Below are positions 32,909 to 41,492 of a stretch of DNA of 64,000 nt, piece by piece. The stretch spans positions 24,001 to 88,000 of the forward strand of contig NZ_LTAZ01000005.1 of assembly GCF_001593955.1 (NCBI RefSeq). The letters are read 5' to 3'. The translations under genes were made by a program, and so were the position numbers. Below the pieces are notes generated by a model that saw only the letters and a program-made list of their open reading frames with translations, was not told the origin of the DNA and did no database searches. Numbering within the stretch: position 1 is the stretch's first letter; each line of letters begins with the position of its first letter. The stretch is from Halalkalicoccus paucihalophilus. GTDB taxonomy: Archaea; Halobacteriota; Halobacteria; Halobacteriales; Halalkalicoccaceae.

Positions 32909-34197
32909 GCCGATTCGGGGACGGACAGTTCGCCCGCTTTCGCGTGCGACCGCTCGACGATCGCGGGTCGGGCGGCGAACTCCACGAGAACCTGGTCGGC
33001 ATCGTATGTCACCTCGTCGACGCGGGCGTTGTCGTGGAGCCACGAGACGAGGCTCATGGTGTCGTCCACCATCGGCAACACCAGCCGCTCCTCCTGTAGC
33101 GGCGGCAGTTCCTCGCCGATCCGTTCGGCCAGCGCCTCGACGTTCAGCCCCTCCTTACCGCTGACGGCGACGGGGTCCGGCGCGAGCGCCGACAGCGCCG
33201 CGCGTTTCTCCTCGAGTTCCGCCTCGTCTACCGCGTCGATCTTGTTCAACACGGTGACGATCGGGGCCTCGTTTCGCTCGTAGAGCGTGTCGTGACAGGT
33301 CACGAGCTTCTCGCGGATCTCCTCGATCGGCTCGCTGACGTCGACGACGAGGAGGACGAGATCCGCCCGGTAGACCTCGTCCAGCGTCGAGCGAAAGGAC
33401 TCGACCAGCCAGTGGGGCAGGTCGCTGATGAACCCCACAGTATCGGTCAGCAGGACGTCCCGCTCCATCTCCGCCCGGCGCGTGGTCGTCCCGAGCGTGG
33501 TAAAGAGCTGGTCCTCCGATTCGGCCGTCGTATCGAGGTCCGGGTGGAGCTCCTCGTTCTCGTCGACCGTGAGATCGACGGCGAGCCGTCGCAACAGCGT
33601 CGATTTCCCGGCGTTCGTATAGCCCGCGAGTGCCACGAGGTCGAAGCCCGACTCGCGACGCTCCTCTCGCCTGTGTTCCTCGGTCTTCGCGATCGAGGCC
33701 AACTCCTCTTTGATCCGGCTGATCTGGGACTTGATGTCGCGTTCGCGCGACTCGTCGTACTCGCCAAGCCCCATGAACCCGGGGTGTTCCTCTCGCTTGG
33801 CGAGGCTGACCTTCGCGTCGACCCGGGGCAGTTCGTAGCGCAATTCAGCGAGTTCGACCTGCAGTTGGGCCTTTCGCGTCTGGGCGCGCTGGCCGAAGAT
33901 GTCGAGAATGAGGGTGAATCGGTCGATCACCTCGACGTCTTCGGGTAGTTCCGTCCCGATGTTGTAGATCTGGTAGGGGCCGAGCCGGTTGTCGAAAATC
34001 ACGGTGTCGGCATCCGTCCGGGCGACGAGGCGGGCCAGTTCCTCGACCTTCCCCTCCCCGATGTGGGTGGCGGCGTCCTCCGTGCGTGTCTGTGTCAGTT
34101 CCTCGCGGACGGTGTAGCCGGCCGCACGCGCAAGTTCCCGGATCTCGCTCGTATCGGCGGTACCCTCGTCTACTCGTTTGACGATGACCGTGTTCAT
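32905..34197 (-). CDS. hflX: GTPase HflX
   Basis: 430 residues. N-terminal HflX domain with VIFDNRLGPYQIYNIG and ERVID-type DRFTLILDIFGQRAQT, then the G domain with ALAGYTNAGKSTLLRRL (G1), DTVGFISDLPHWLVES (G3) and TVLNKIDAVDE (G4). It binds the ribosome and helps rescue or recycle it, notably under stress. Ends with a shared stop codon with moaC; the start overlaps the end of the DUF2209 gene by 4 bases (34194-34197). Confidence 0.93.
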   Translation of the reverse strand: MNTVIVKRVDEGTADTSEIRELARAAGYTVREELTQTRTEDAATHIGEGKVEELARLVARTDADTVIFDNRLGPYQIYNIGTELPEDVEVIDRFTLILDIFGQRAQTRKAQLQVELAELRYELPRVDAKVSLAKREEHPGFMGLGEYDESRERDIKSQISRIKEELASIAKTEEHRREERRESGFDLVALAGYTNAGKSTLLRRLAVDLTVDENEELHPDLDTTAESEDQLFTTLGTTTRRAEMERDVLLTDTVGFISDLPHWLVESFRSTLDEVYRADLVLLVVDVSEPIEEIREKLVTCHDTLYERNEAPIVTVLNKIDAVDEAELEEKRAALSALAPDPVAVSGKEGLNVEALAERIGEELPPLQEERLVLPMVDDTMSLVSWLHDNARVDEVTYDADQVLVEFAARPAIVERSHAKAGELSVPESA

Positions 34198-34559
34198 AGT
34201 ATGAGTGTTCGTGCGGCGTATGCGGCGTGGTGGGCGATCTCGACCGTGCGGCGTTCGGCGACCGATTCGACGTATTTGAACTTGGGGCCGAACGACGCGC
34301 CGATCACCGTGGCGGGCTCCTCGTAGAACTCGCCGCGCTCGGCGACGACCGGCCCCTCGGGTGGATCGGAAAGCGCACCGAGCGCCTCTTCGACGACCGA
34401 CAAGAGGTGTTCGAGCGCTGGCTCCGCGCGGCTGGTCGCAAAGCCGATACCGGTGACCTCATGGATCCGGTTCGAGCCGACGCCCGCGGCGACGGCCGCC
34501 GCGACCATCAGGTACTCGCCGCGCTCCTCGTGGCGGCCGCTGATATCGATACCGACCAC
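34194..34559 (-). CDS. DUF2209-like archaeal protein
   Basis: 121 residues from a GTG at 34557-34559 (MVGIDISGRHEERGEY). RNase H-like/actin-like features are hinted at by GIDISGRH, but no function is known. I recall the family as DUF2209. The gene is packed between a 32-codon ORF and hflX in a run with SBDS and psmA, suggesting a ribosome- or proteostasis-related operon. Confidence 0.75.
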   Translation of the reverse strand: MVGIDISGRHEERGEYLMVAAAVAAGVGSNRIHEVTGIGFATSRAEPALEHLLSVVEEALGALSDPPEGPVVAERGEFYEEPATVIGASFGPKFKYVESVAERRTVEIAHHAAYAARTLIL

Positions 34560-34560
34560 C

Positions 34561-34659
34561 TCAACCGTGCCGGGCCTTCACCTCGGTCCCGCCCCGTTGC
34601 CACACGACCATATCGGCGGCTACGCTCCCGGTGGACTTCAATCCCGCGCCGGTCGACAT
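34561..34659 (-). CDS. 32-codon ORF between SBDS and DUF2209
   Basis: ATG at 34657-34659 to TGA at 34561-34563. The product begins MSTGAGLKSTGS and ends GTEVKARHG; it contains Trp and a basic C-terminus. It lies 32 bases after the SBDS stop and one base before the DUF2209 GTG, the spacing of a real operon gene. I do not recognise the protein. It could also be a leader or a shadow. Confidence 0.5.
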   Translation of the reverse strand: MSTGAGLKSTGSVAADMVVWQRGGTEVKARHG

Positions 34660-34691
34660 TGCGGTGTTCGACCCGATCGGCCCGCGCCGAA

Positions 34692-35417
34692 CTACCGCGT
34701 GCTGATCTCGTCTTCGTCCTTGATGATCCGCGTCTCGGCGGTGCCGCTGGTGTGTTCGTTCACCAGATCGTAGAAGTCGTTTTGCATCCCCGCCGGGAAC
34801 TCGATGACGCCGACCCATGAGCCGTCGTTCTGCCACTCCTCGCGCTTGAGGTCGCCGAACTGTCTCACGTGGGCCTGCGCGCTGCCGGCGTAGTCGGCGG
34901 GGATCTGCACCGCGACGATCACCTCGTCGAACCGAATGGGAATCACCGGCCTGAGGGCGTCGAGCGCGTCGTCGACCTGCGTTTCGACCGGTTCCATCGG
35001 GTCGACCTTGAACCCTGCCTCCTTGAGGGCGCTCTCGATGCGGTCGGGCGGATGCGGGGCGTTGTCCATCTGCGGATTGACCGCGTTGCGCGCGATGCGG
35101 TTGATGAGCTGGCGGCGCTTCTGTTCTTGCATCTCGCGGCGCTGCTCGGCGGTGATCTGGATCTCCCCCCGACGAATGACCTCGGGGATGATCTCCATCG
35201 GGTCGGTGGTGTCGAAGACGTCCTCCAGATCCGTCTCGGCGGGGCGATCCCCCCGAGAAGCGTTCTCGAAGACCTCCTCGGCGGCGATCACCTCCTCTAA
35301 CTCGCCGTCGAACTCCTCGCGTTTGATCGCCAGCGCCGCGTCCGGATCGACGAGCACCTCGAACCGTGCGCCGTGGGATTCGAGGCGTGCGGTCACCGCC
35401 TCGTCAAGCGATATCAT
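34692..35417 (-). CDS. SBDS family ribosome maturation factor
   Basis: 241 residues. FYSH domain at residues 1-90 ([40 protein letters not shown]), then a middle helical domain ([26 protein letters not shown]) and a C-terminal ferredoxin-like domain ([19 protein letters not shown]). It promotes release of aIF6 and 60S-type subunit activation. It follows psmA on the same strand by about 50 bases, an arrangement conserved in archaea. Confidence 0.95.
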   Translation of the reverse strand: MISLDEAVTARLESHGARFEVLVDPDAALAIKREEFDGELEEVIAAEEVFENASRGDRPAETDLEDVFDTTDPMEIIPEVIRRGEIQITAEQRREMQEQKRRQLINRIARNAVNPQMDNAPHPPDRIESALKEAGFKVDPMEPVETQVDDALDALRPVIPIRFDEVIVAVQIPADYAGSAQAHVRQFGDLKREEWQNDGSWVGVIEFPAGMQNDFYDLVNEHTSGTAETRIIKDEDEISTR

Positions 35418-35468
35418 ACCCGACCGTTCGGGCCGGCGGTAAAAGAGTGTTCGCGCTTTCGGGCCGGC

Positions 35469-36236
35469 TTACTCGGCCGATTCGTCGGACTCCTTGTCCT
35501 CCTCGGCGGCCAGCAGGTCGAACTCCGCGAGATACGAGTCGATCTCGTCGTCCTCGACCTCGGTGAACGTCTCGGTTTCGGTGGGGATCGTCGCCATCCC
35601 GATGCTCTCAGGGCGGAGTTCGCCGTCGTTGACCTCCGCGAGCGCCCGGAGCGCGAGTTCGATGCCGCCCTCCAAGTCGGCCGCCTCCTCGTAATTGGCT
35701 TCGAGGTAGTCCTCGATGTCGCCCCGGTCCGCACCGACCGCGAGCGCTTTCCACTCGTAGGGGGTACCGGAGGGGTCGGTCTCGTAGAGGCGGGGCTCGC
35801 CGTTCTCGATGCCGCCGATGATCAGCGCCACCCCAAAGGGGCGTGCGCCGCCGACCTGCGTGTACTGCTGGATGTGGTCGGTGACGTCCTTCGTCAGCGT
35901 CTCGACGCCGATGGGCTCGCCGTAGCGAAGCCGGTTGACCTGTGCGTTCCGGCGGGCGAAGTCGATCAGCTGGCGGGCGTCGGCGACGTGGCCCGCGCTG
36001 GCGATGCCGATGTGGTCGTCGGCCTTGTGGATCTTCTCGACGCTGGTGCGCTCCATCAGCGGCGAGCGGATGCGCTTGTCGACGGCGAGAACGACGCCGC
36101 CGTCGGTTCGGATGCCGATGCTTGCCGTGCCGCGCTTTACGGCCTCTCGGGCGTACTCGACCTGATAGAGCCGTCCGTCAGGCGAGAAGATCGTGATTCC
36201 CCGGTCGTAGGCCTGCTGTTGGTTTTGTCCCTGCAT
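35469..36236 (-). CDS. psmA: 20S proteasome alpha subunit
   Basis: 255 residues. N-terminal YDRGITIFSPDGRLYQVEYA is the classic alpha-subunit signature (H0 helix and gating region); SIGIRTDGGVVLAVDKRI and GGARPFGVALIIGG are also typical. It forms the outer heptameric rings of the proteasome. The tail is acidic. Upstream lies rnp2 and downstream SBDS on the same strand. Confidence 0.96.
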   Translation of the reverse strand: MQGQNQQQAYDRGITIFSPDGRLYQVEYAREAVKRGTASIGIRTDGGVVLAVDKRIRSPLMERTSVEKIHKADDHIGIASAGHVADARQLIDFARRNAQVNRLRYGEPIGVETLTKDVTDHIQQYTQVGGARPFGVALIIGGIENGEPRLYETDPSGTPYEWKALAVGADRGDIEDYLEANYEEAADLEGGIELALRALAEVNDGELRPESIGMATIPTETETFTEVEDDEIDSYLAEFDLLAAEEDKESDESAE

Positions 36237-36240
36237 AGTA

Positions 36241-36726
36241 TCACACTGGAGTTACGTCGAAGTCCGTCGCGCCGGTGTACGCATCCCCGACCCGTACGTC
36301 GACGAGGCCGTCGCGCGTGACGGCGGCCCGGTCTGCGTTCTCGAACACGACTCGATTCTCGCCCGAAACTTCCGGTCGGCGTCCTAAATACTTTTCTTCA
36401 CAGCCTTTCACCGTCCCGCTCACGCCGCGGACGTGGACGCCGACCTCCCGGCCGCCGACCGTCTTGAGACAGGCGAGCGCCGCACGCGCCTCGCTCACCG
36501 TCTCCCGACGGGTACGGACGACCGCCTCGCCGACGCCCCTCTCGTGGTGAAAACCGAACACGCTGAGGTCGGCGTCGGCACTGCCCGGATCGCCGAGCAG
36601 GTTCTGTCCGGCGTACCAGAGGCCGCGCTGGAACGTCCGCCGCGAGAGGCGAGCGTCGGGCCAGGTCTCGATCCCGACACCGAGATAGCGCCATTTCGGC
36701 CGGACGTGTTTCGGGAGGTGCTTCAC
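36241..36726 (-). CDS. rnp2: RNase P protein component 2 (Pop5/Rnp2)
   Basis: 161 residues from the GTG at 36724-36726 (reading MKHLPKHVRPKWRYL). ETWPDARLSRRTFQRGLWYAG and RGVSGTVKGCEEKYL match archaeal Pop5. It is a protein subunit of RNase P, which removes tRNA 5' leaders. It ends 4 bases before psmA. In many haloarchaea rnp3 (Rpp30) lies directly upstream; here a 30-codon ORF lies there instead. Confidence 0.9.
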   Translation of the reverse strand: MKHLPKHVRPKWRYLGVGIETWPDARLSRRTFQRGLWYAGQNLLGDPGSADADLSVFGFHHERGVGEAVVRTRRETVSEARAALACLKTVGGREVGVHVRGVSGTVKGCEEKYLGRRPEVSGENRVVFENADRAAVTRDGLVDVRVGDAYTGATDFDVTPV

Positions 36727-36815
36727 AGCCCGATAAAAGGACCCTGCACGGATAGGTCCCGCGTTGGCGGCGAAGGGTGGGTGCTTTCGAAACCGGCGGG
36801 TGCCTCCTGAGACAT
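36723..36815 (-). CDS. 30-codon ORF coupled to rnp2
   Basis: ATG at 36813-36815 (product begins MSQEAPAGFES) to TGA at 36723-36725, whose TGA overlaps the GTG of rnp2 (CTGTGAAG). The product shows no family resemblance. It could be a leader ORF that couples translation, a residue of the rnp3 gene expected here, or chance. Confidence 0.3.
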   Translation of the reverse strand: MSQEAPAGFESTHPSPPTRDLSVQGPFIGL

Positions 36816-36889
36816 CGGCGGTCGAACGACCGCTCGCCGAGTTCGATCGGGCGCTTCTCTTTTTTACGGGGATGTAATAGACTCCCCGA

Positions 36890-38133
36890 GTGAGCGATAT
36901 CAACGTCGCGTTAGCCCTCATCGGGGGGCTGATTCTGTCGTTAGGAGTCGTCTCGGATTACATCAAGCAGTACGTCTCGTTCGGTACGGAGCCGCTGATC
37001 GCCGTCGCGTACGGCATCGTGATCGGACCGGCCGGACTGGGACTGCTCCACGTCGCTTCCTTCGGCGAGCCGATGGTCGTCTTAGAACAGGCCTCCCGAT
37101 TGACGCTCGGGCTCGCGGTGCTGGGCGTGGCGGTCCGCCTTCCGAACCGGTACGTCTTCGAACGAAGGAAAGCGATGGCGACCGTTCTGCTCGTGATCAT
37201 GCCGGGGACGTGGCTCATCAGCGGGCTGATCGTCAACTGGTTCTTCGGGGTGCCGTGGTGGATCGGGATGGTCGTCGGTGCCGTTCTGACGCCGACCGAC
37301 CCCGTCATCGCGGGGACGATCGTCACGGGCACCGCCGCGGAGGAACACATCCCGTCCCGACTCAGACAGTACATCTCCGCCGAGTCGGCGATCAACGACG
37401 GGGTCGCGTATCTCCTCCTGTTTCTCCCGCTCCTGTTGCTTGACCGACCGACCGTTCCCGCGCTTCGCGAGTGGTTCCTCGTCGTCCTCCTGAAAGAGGT
37501 CGTCCTCGCGGTCGTGGCCGGGTTCGTGATCGGGTACCTCGTCGGGCGACTCCAGCGGTGGGCGCGAACCCACGACTACGTCGTCGAACCGTCCCTCCTC
37601 ACCGTGACGATCGCCCTCACGTTCGCCGTCCTCGGGTTCATCAAACTGTTCGGGGCGGACGGGATCTGGCGGCGTTCGTTGCGGGCGGCGCGTTCAAACT
37701 CCCCACGGCGGACGAGGCGGACGACCGGGAGGTCCGGACCCAAGAGACCGTCGAACGGCTGTTCGAGATACCGGTTTTCGTCCTCTTGGGCATGATGCTT
37801 CCCTGGCAGGGATGGCTCGCCCTCGGATGGCGCGGCGTCGCCTTTGCGGGAGTCGTCCTCCTGTTTCGTCGGCTTCCGGTCGTCCTCCCCGCCGCAGGGC
37901 TGTTGTCGCCGCTCCGACGACGGGCCGACACGCTCTTGGTGGGCTGGTTCGGGCCGATCGGCATCGCGGCGGTGTTCTACGCGACGCTCGTCGTTCACGA
38001 GACGGGCTCGCGGCTGGCCTGGCAGATCTCGTCGCTCGTCATCGTCGTCTCGATCCTCGCATACGGGGTGACGGCGACGCCGTTTACGAGGCTCTACGGA
38101 GCGCGAACGGACGGGAAGAGCGCTTCCGACTGA
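36890..38133 (+). pseudogene. Cation:proton antiporter (NhaP/CPA1 type), frameshifted
   Basis: Two overlapping frames join to one antiporter of about 414 residues. The 5' frame (GTG 36890) encodes helices with LGVAVRLPNRYVFERRK, MVVGAVLTPTDPVIAGTIVTG (the conserved ion-binding TPTDP region) and ISAESAINDGVAYLLLF, up to KLFGADGI. The protein continues from LAAFVAGGAFKLPTADEAD in another frame to the TGA at 38131-38133. The frames switch at about 37666 (GGGATCTGGCGG), as if one C had been lost from ATCCTGG. Either a recent pseudogene or a base-call error. Confidence 0.85.
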
Positions 38134-38215
38134 CGATATAGCGCTGCCGGCTCCTTCGTCCTCGTTCGTGTACTCGAACCACGAAATCGACGCCTCAGGC
38201 CGTCCCATATCGAAC

Positions 38216-39001
38216 TCACAACAGTCCAGTGATGAACCCGATTCCCATGATGATGAGAACGGCGGCGGAGAACGCTGGGAGATACGGCGTGTACTTCTCG
38301 ACTCGCTCCTCGGAGTGCTGATAGCCCGCAATCAACAGCATCGTCAGTCCGACGATACCGACGATGACGGTAATGGCGTACGCGCCCATCAGTTCCAGAC
38401 AGTAGTTCGATCCGGCACAGAGCGCGATGATCTCGAACTCCTCCTCGTGGGCGAACCCGAGGACGAACGCGAACCACGCGATACCGAGGAGCCCCCGGTC
38501 GGCGGCCTCGTCGAGGTCATTGTGTGAGTGTGAGTGGCCACCGATGAATGGGACGAACCCTCTCAGACGGGATATCAGTCCATCGTCGTGGTCGTGCGAA
38601 TGGCTGTGATGCTCGTCCGAATCGTGGTCGTGGTTATCACTGAGGTTTCCGTGGGAGTGGCCGTGGACGTACTCGCGGATGCCAAGGCCGATAAGCAGTA
38701 CACCGGCAACGAGGCTGACTGGCCCACCGATTTGGACGCCACCGACTATCGTAACCGGCTCGTTGACCTGTGTGAGGTTGAAGTACTCCTTCGCGTAGAA
38801 GAACACCCCGACCATCGCAATACTACTGATGAGGTGGCCGACGCCGAGGATGAAACTCGCCGCGAACCCGTATACCCACTTGTTCGTTTGGTCGAGAGCG
38901 TACGATGCGGCAACGGGCCATCCGTGACCCGGCTCGATACCGTGAACTGCACCGAGCGCGACCGCCCCGAGGAGAAGACCGAGAGATTCGCCGTGTAACA
39001 T
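38216..39001 (-). CDS. NicO/RcnA-like nickel/cobalt transporter with His-rich loop
   Basis: 261 residues, about six membrane helices. The NicO motif HGIEPGHGWPVAASY is near the N-terminus. A cytoplasmic or extracellular loop near residues 110-145 is extraordinarily rich in His and Asp (VHGHSHGNLSDNHDHDSDEH and further HSHSHDHDD), a probable metal store. Divergent from nikR, 105 bases away. Likely moves Ni2+/Co2+; direction is not resolved by sequence. Confidence 0.9.
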   Translation of the reverse strand: MLHGESLGLLLGAVALGAVHGIEPGHGWPVAASYALDQTNKWVYGFAASFILGVGHLISSIAMVGVFFYAKEYFNLTQVNEPVTIVGGVQIGGPVSLVAGVLLIGLGIREYVHGHSHGNLSDNHDHDSDEHHSHSHDHDDGLISRLRGFVPFIGGHSHSHNDLDEAADRGLLGIAWFAFVLGFAHEEEFEIIALCAGSNYCLELMGAYAITVIVGIVGLTMLLIAGYQHSEERVEKYTPYLPAFSAAVLIIMGIGFITGLL

Positions 39002-39060
39002 CTACGCAAGAGACTCCACCAACGACGTGGATAACGGTTGTTAATACCGAAATGGACGAA

Positions 39061-39096
39061 TCGTCATACGGGGAAACTCTTGTAAAGGCATGACGA
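39061..39096. promoter_or_regulatory. Inverted repeat in the nicO-nikR intergenic region, candidate NikR operator
   Basis: TCGTCAT (39061-39067) and ATGACGA (39090-39096) are a perfect 7-bp inverted repeat separated by 22 bases, just upstream of the nikR start at 39107. Its left part contains TCATAC, half of the E. coli NikR site GTATGA-N16-TCATAC, but the spacing is longer. Confidence 0.5.
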
Positions 39097-39106
39097 GCCA
39101 GTAGCT

Positions 39107-39502
39107 GTGAGAACGAGTTTCAATATTCCCGACGAAGTAATCGAAGAGTTCGACCGGGTGTGGCACGAACAGGAGATCGAAAACAGGTCGCGGGCGGTCA
39201 GAGAAGCGATGCTGGAGTACATCGAGTCCCACTCCCGCCTCGAAGAGACGAGCGGTGAAGTCGTTGCGCTTGTCGCCTTTGATTATCGCCACCACGACGT
39301 GATACGGGAACTCCACGCCGTCCAACACGACTATCAGGACGTCATCCTCAATACGAGTCATACCCACCAAGGGGAGTGGTGTCTCGAATCGCTGTTCTGC
39401 CGGGGGGACGCCAAGCGAGTACGTGAACTGACCTACCGACTCCGCGACTTCGACGCCGTGCGGCGCGTGAAAGCGATGGTAATTCGAGACAACGCCGAAT
39501 GA
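39107..39502 (+). CDS. nikR: Nickel-responsive transcriptional regulator NikR
   Basis: 131 residues from a GTG at 39107. N-terminal ribbon-helix-helix (MRTSFNIPDEVIEEF and NRSRAVREAMLEYIE). C-terminal ACT-like domain with the high-affinity nickel ligands: His74 in AVQHDY, His85 and His87 in NTSHTHQGE and Cys92 in WCLE, with spacing like E. coli NikR apart from one residue. It represses nickel uptake when nickel is plentiful, here probably the divergent nicO. Confidence 0.95.
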   Translation: MRTSFNIPDEVIEEFDRVWHEQEIENRSRAVREAMLEYIESHSRLEETSGEVVALVAFDYRHHDVIRELHAVQHDYQDVILNTSHTHQGEWCLESLFCRGDAKRVRELTYRLRDFDAVRRVKAMVIRDNAE

Positions 39503-39617
39503 CGTCCGTCCCGCTGCCCGATTTTTCCGTTTCCCATCCACCCACCGCAGCACAACCGAACAGCGATCGTTGGCACACTCCGTTCCGTTGATGCGAAGCG
39601 ATAGCGAGCGGTCCCGA

Positions 39618-39923
39618 CTACCTGTTCTCGCGTTGCTCGACCTTGTTCAGTTCGATCAACAACCGGAAGATCGCCTTCACGAGGTTCGAGTCCACCTCGA
39701 ACTGCTCGGCGTTCCGTCCCGCACGATCCATTACGCGCTGTTCTTGGCTCTCGTCCGTCGTCGGGAGGTCGCGTTCGGCTTTCACTCCCGCGATCGTGTC
39801 GGCGACGTAGGTACGCCGGGCGATCAGTTCCACGAGGTCGCTGTCGATCTCCTCGATTTCCTCGCGTAGTTCGTCCAAGCTCACTCCGTCCGCGCGCCCT
39901 CGGTCCGCGTCGTCGTTAGCCAT
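39618..39923 (-). CDS. Chorismate mutase, AroQ type
   Basis: 101 residues from ATG at 39921-39923 (MANDDADRG). Helical AroQ fold with SLDELREEIEEIDSDLVELI, ARRTYVADTIAGVKAERD and TDESQEQRVMDRA, including the conserved arginines and lysine. It makes prephenate for phenylalanine and tyrosine. It overlaps the end of shikimate kinase by 43 bases. Confidence 0.93.
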   Translation of the reverse strand: MANDDADRGRADGVSLDELREEIEEIDSDLVELIARRTYVADTIAGVKAERDLPTTDESQEQRVMDRAGRNAEQFEVDSNLVKAIFRLLIELNKVEQRENR

Positions 39924-40741
39924 GTGGTTCCATCCCGTATCTCCCACTCTTCTCGAAGGTCGGCTAAAACGTGTCGGTCCCCGACCGCGACGTAGCTCGG
40001 GCCGGTCCCCGACAGCGACACCCCCTCGACGTCCGGGAGCGCCTCCAGCATCGGCCCGGTCGGAAAGTCGAGCGCCCCACAGAACGCAAAGCCGTTTACC
40101 GACATCGCCTGCCCGTAGCGTCCCTGAAGGGCGAGTTCCGCTACGACGTCGGCGATCGGGGAGACCTTCCGGCAGGACTCGACGTCGGCGTCAGCGCTGA
40201 AGGCCCGTTCGGGTGGCGTCCAGACCAGCACGTCCCACTCGACGGCCTCGTTGGCGAGCAGTTCGTCCGCCGAGTTGTCCGTGACTGTCACGCCCCCGAG
40301 CATGGAGGCAGAAGCGTCGTCGAACGCCCCTGTTACTGTAACCCCAACCTCGCGGGCTGCCCGCACGCCCAGTCGACAGGCTTCGAGGGGATCGGCCTCG
40401 ACGCCGAGCGCCGCACAGGTCGCGAGTACCGTCGCGTTCGCGGCGGCGCTCGAACTCTTCAGTCCCGCCGCGAGCGGGACCTCGCTTTCGGTTCGCACGA
40501 ACCCGCCCGATACCTGGCCGTTGACCCCATCACCGTACTCCTCGATCGCGAGTTCGACACAGCGCTCGATCAGCGCGGTATCGGCCTCGGGCGCACCGTC
40601 GATCTCGCCGCGTATGTCCTCTGAACCGTCGAGCGAGACGATGGCGGTGGTTTCGAGGTCGATCGCGAACGCTGCGCCCCGCTCGTTCGCCAGCGCGTTG
40701 AGGATCGTCCCCGCAGCGGGCGCGTGTGCTCGGCCGTCCAT
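39881..40741 (-). CDS. aroK: Shikimate kinase, archaeal GHMP type
   Basis: 286 residues. The GHMP ATP-binding motif is PLAAGLKSSSAAANATVLA, and the C-terminal LSGTGPSYVAVG closes the site. Phosphorylates shikimate in the aromatic pathway, using an unrelated fold to bacterial AroK. Upstream of and overlapping chorismate mutase on the same strand, so the two pathway steps are translationally coupled. Confidence 0.93.
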   Translation of the reverse strand: MDGRAHAPAAGTILNALANERGAAFAIDLETTAIVSLDGSEDIRGEIDGAPEADTALIERCVELAIEEYGDGVNGQVSGGFVRTESEVPLAAGLKSSSAAANATVLATCAALGVEADPLEACRLGVRAAREVGVTVTGAFDDASASMLGGVTVTDNSADELLANEAVEWDVLVWTPPERAFSADADVESCRKVSPIADVVAELALQGRYGQAMSVNGFAFCGALDFPTGPMLEALPDVEGVSLSGTGPSYVAVGDRHVLADLREEWEIRDGTTWLTTTRTEGARTE

Positions 40742-40820
40742 ACCGGACCCACTCGAACGCCGTATTTATACTATCGGCTTCGAGCGCGGCGTTTTTCCGC
40801 CGGGGCGCGTAGTGAAAGTG

Positions 40821-41249
40821 ATGAGCCAGCGCAGCAACGTCTCGCCCTCGACGCTGGGGATCGAGTTACAGGAAAGCGGCATCGCGGTCACGTACACCGA
40901 CGGTCGGGAGGTGTTCTACCACGGCATCCCCGAGACGGTTTCGGAGACCCTCAGAACCCCGCCCGGAAAGGAGGTCCATATCCTCGTGACCGACCCCACC
41001 GAAACCGAGGGCGTGATGATGTACGTCAACGACCTGAAGACCCACGACGAAGTGCTCGAATCAACCGGCGTCGGGCGTGTCCTCGTCGGTCCTGACGAAC
41101 GCGAGGAGGTATTCCCAGGGGTCGAGGTCAGGACGGAGAGTCACCGGGTCTTCGTCGATGCCGACCCCGAGATCGCTCGCGGGCGGGTGTTCGTCTTCGC
41201 CGAGGACGACATGAGCGAACACTCCTACGAGATGGTCACCGAGGAGTGA
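40821..41249 (+). CDS. DUF5796-like haloarchaeal protein
   Basis: 142 residues from ATG 40821 (MSQRSNVSPSTLGIELQ). All-beta pattern with TYTDGREVFYHGIPE, REEVFPGVEVRTESHRVFV and an acidic C-terminus. I recall this as DUF5796; the function is unknown. Divergent from shikimate kinase and converging with the small zinc finger gene. Confidence 0.75.
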   Translation: MSQRSNVSPSTLGIELQESGIAVTYTDGREVFYHGIPETVSETLRTPPGKEVHILVTDPTETEGVMMYVNDLKTHDEVLESTGVGRVLVGPDEREEVFPGVEVRTESHRVFVDADPEIARGRVFVFAEDDMSEHSYEMVTEE

Positions 41250-41265
41250 GGAGCGAGTCGGCGCG

Positions 41266-41400
41266 CTACTGGATGTACGAGGGGTCCTCGGAGTCGCAGT
41301 TTTGCTCGTGCTGGCGGGCGTCCTTCCGCTCGTCGAACATGAGACCACAGCCCTCACATTCGTACCACGTCCCGTCGTCACGCTCGGTCTGTACCACCAT
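41266..41400 (-). CDS. Small zinc-finger protein (44 residues)
   Basis: Start ATG at 41398-41400 (MVVQTERDDG). A single treble-clef or C2H2-like finger with WYECEGCGLMFDERKDARQH and ending EQNCDSED. Haloarchaea encode many such mini zinc fingers, some of which affect motility or lipids, but this one is unassigned. Divergent from cdc48. Confidence 0.8.
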   Translation of the reverse strand: MVVQTERDDGTWYECEGCGLMFDERKDARQHEQNCDSEDPSYIQ

Positions 41401-41492
41401 AGCACACAGTGCGACGGGACGGACCAAATGCGTTACGTCGGTTCGTCGCGCGAGTCCGAACGGTAAAGGCGGGTCGGCTCCCACGAACTGAC

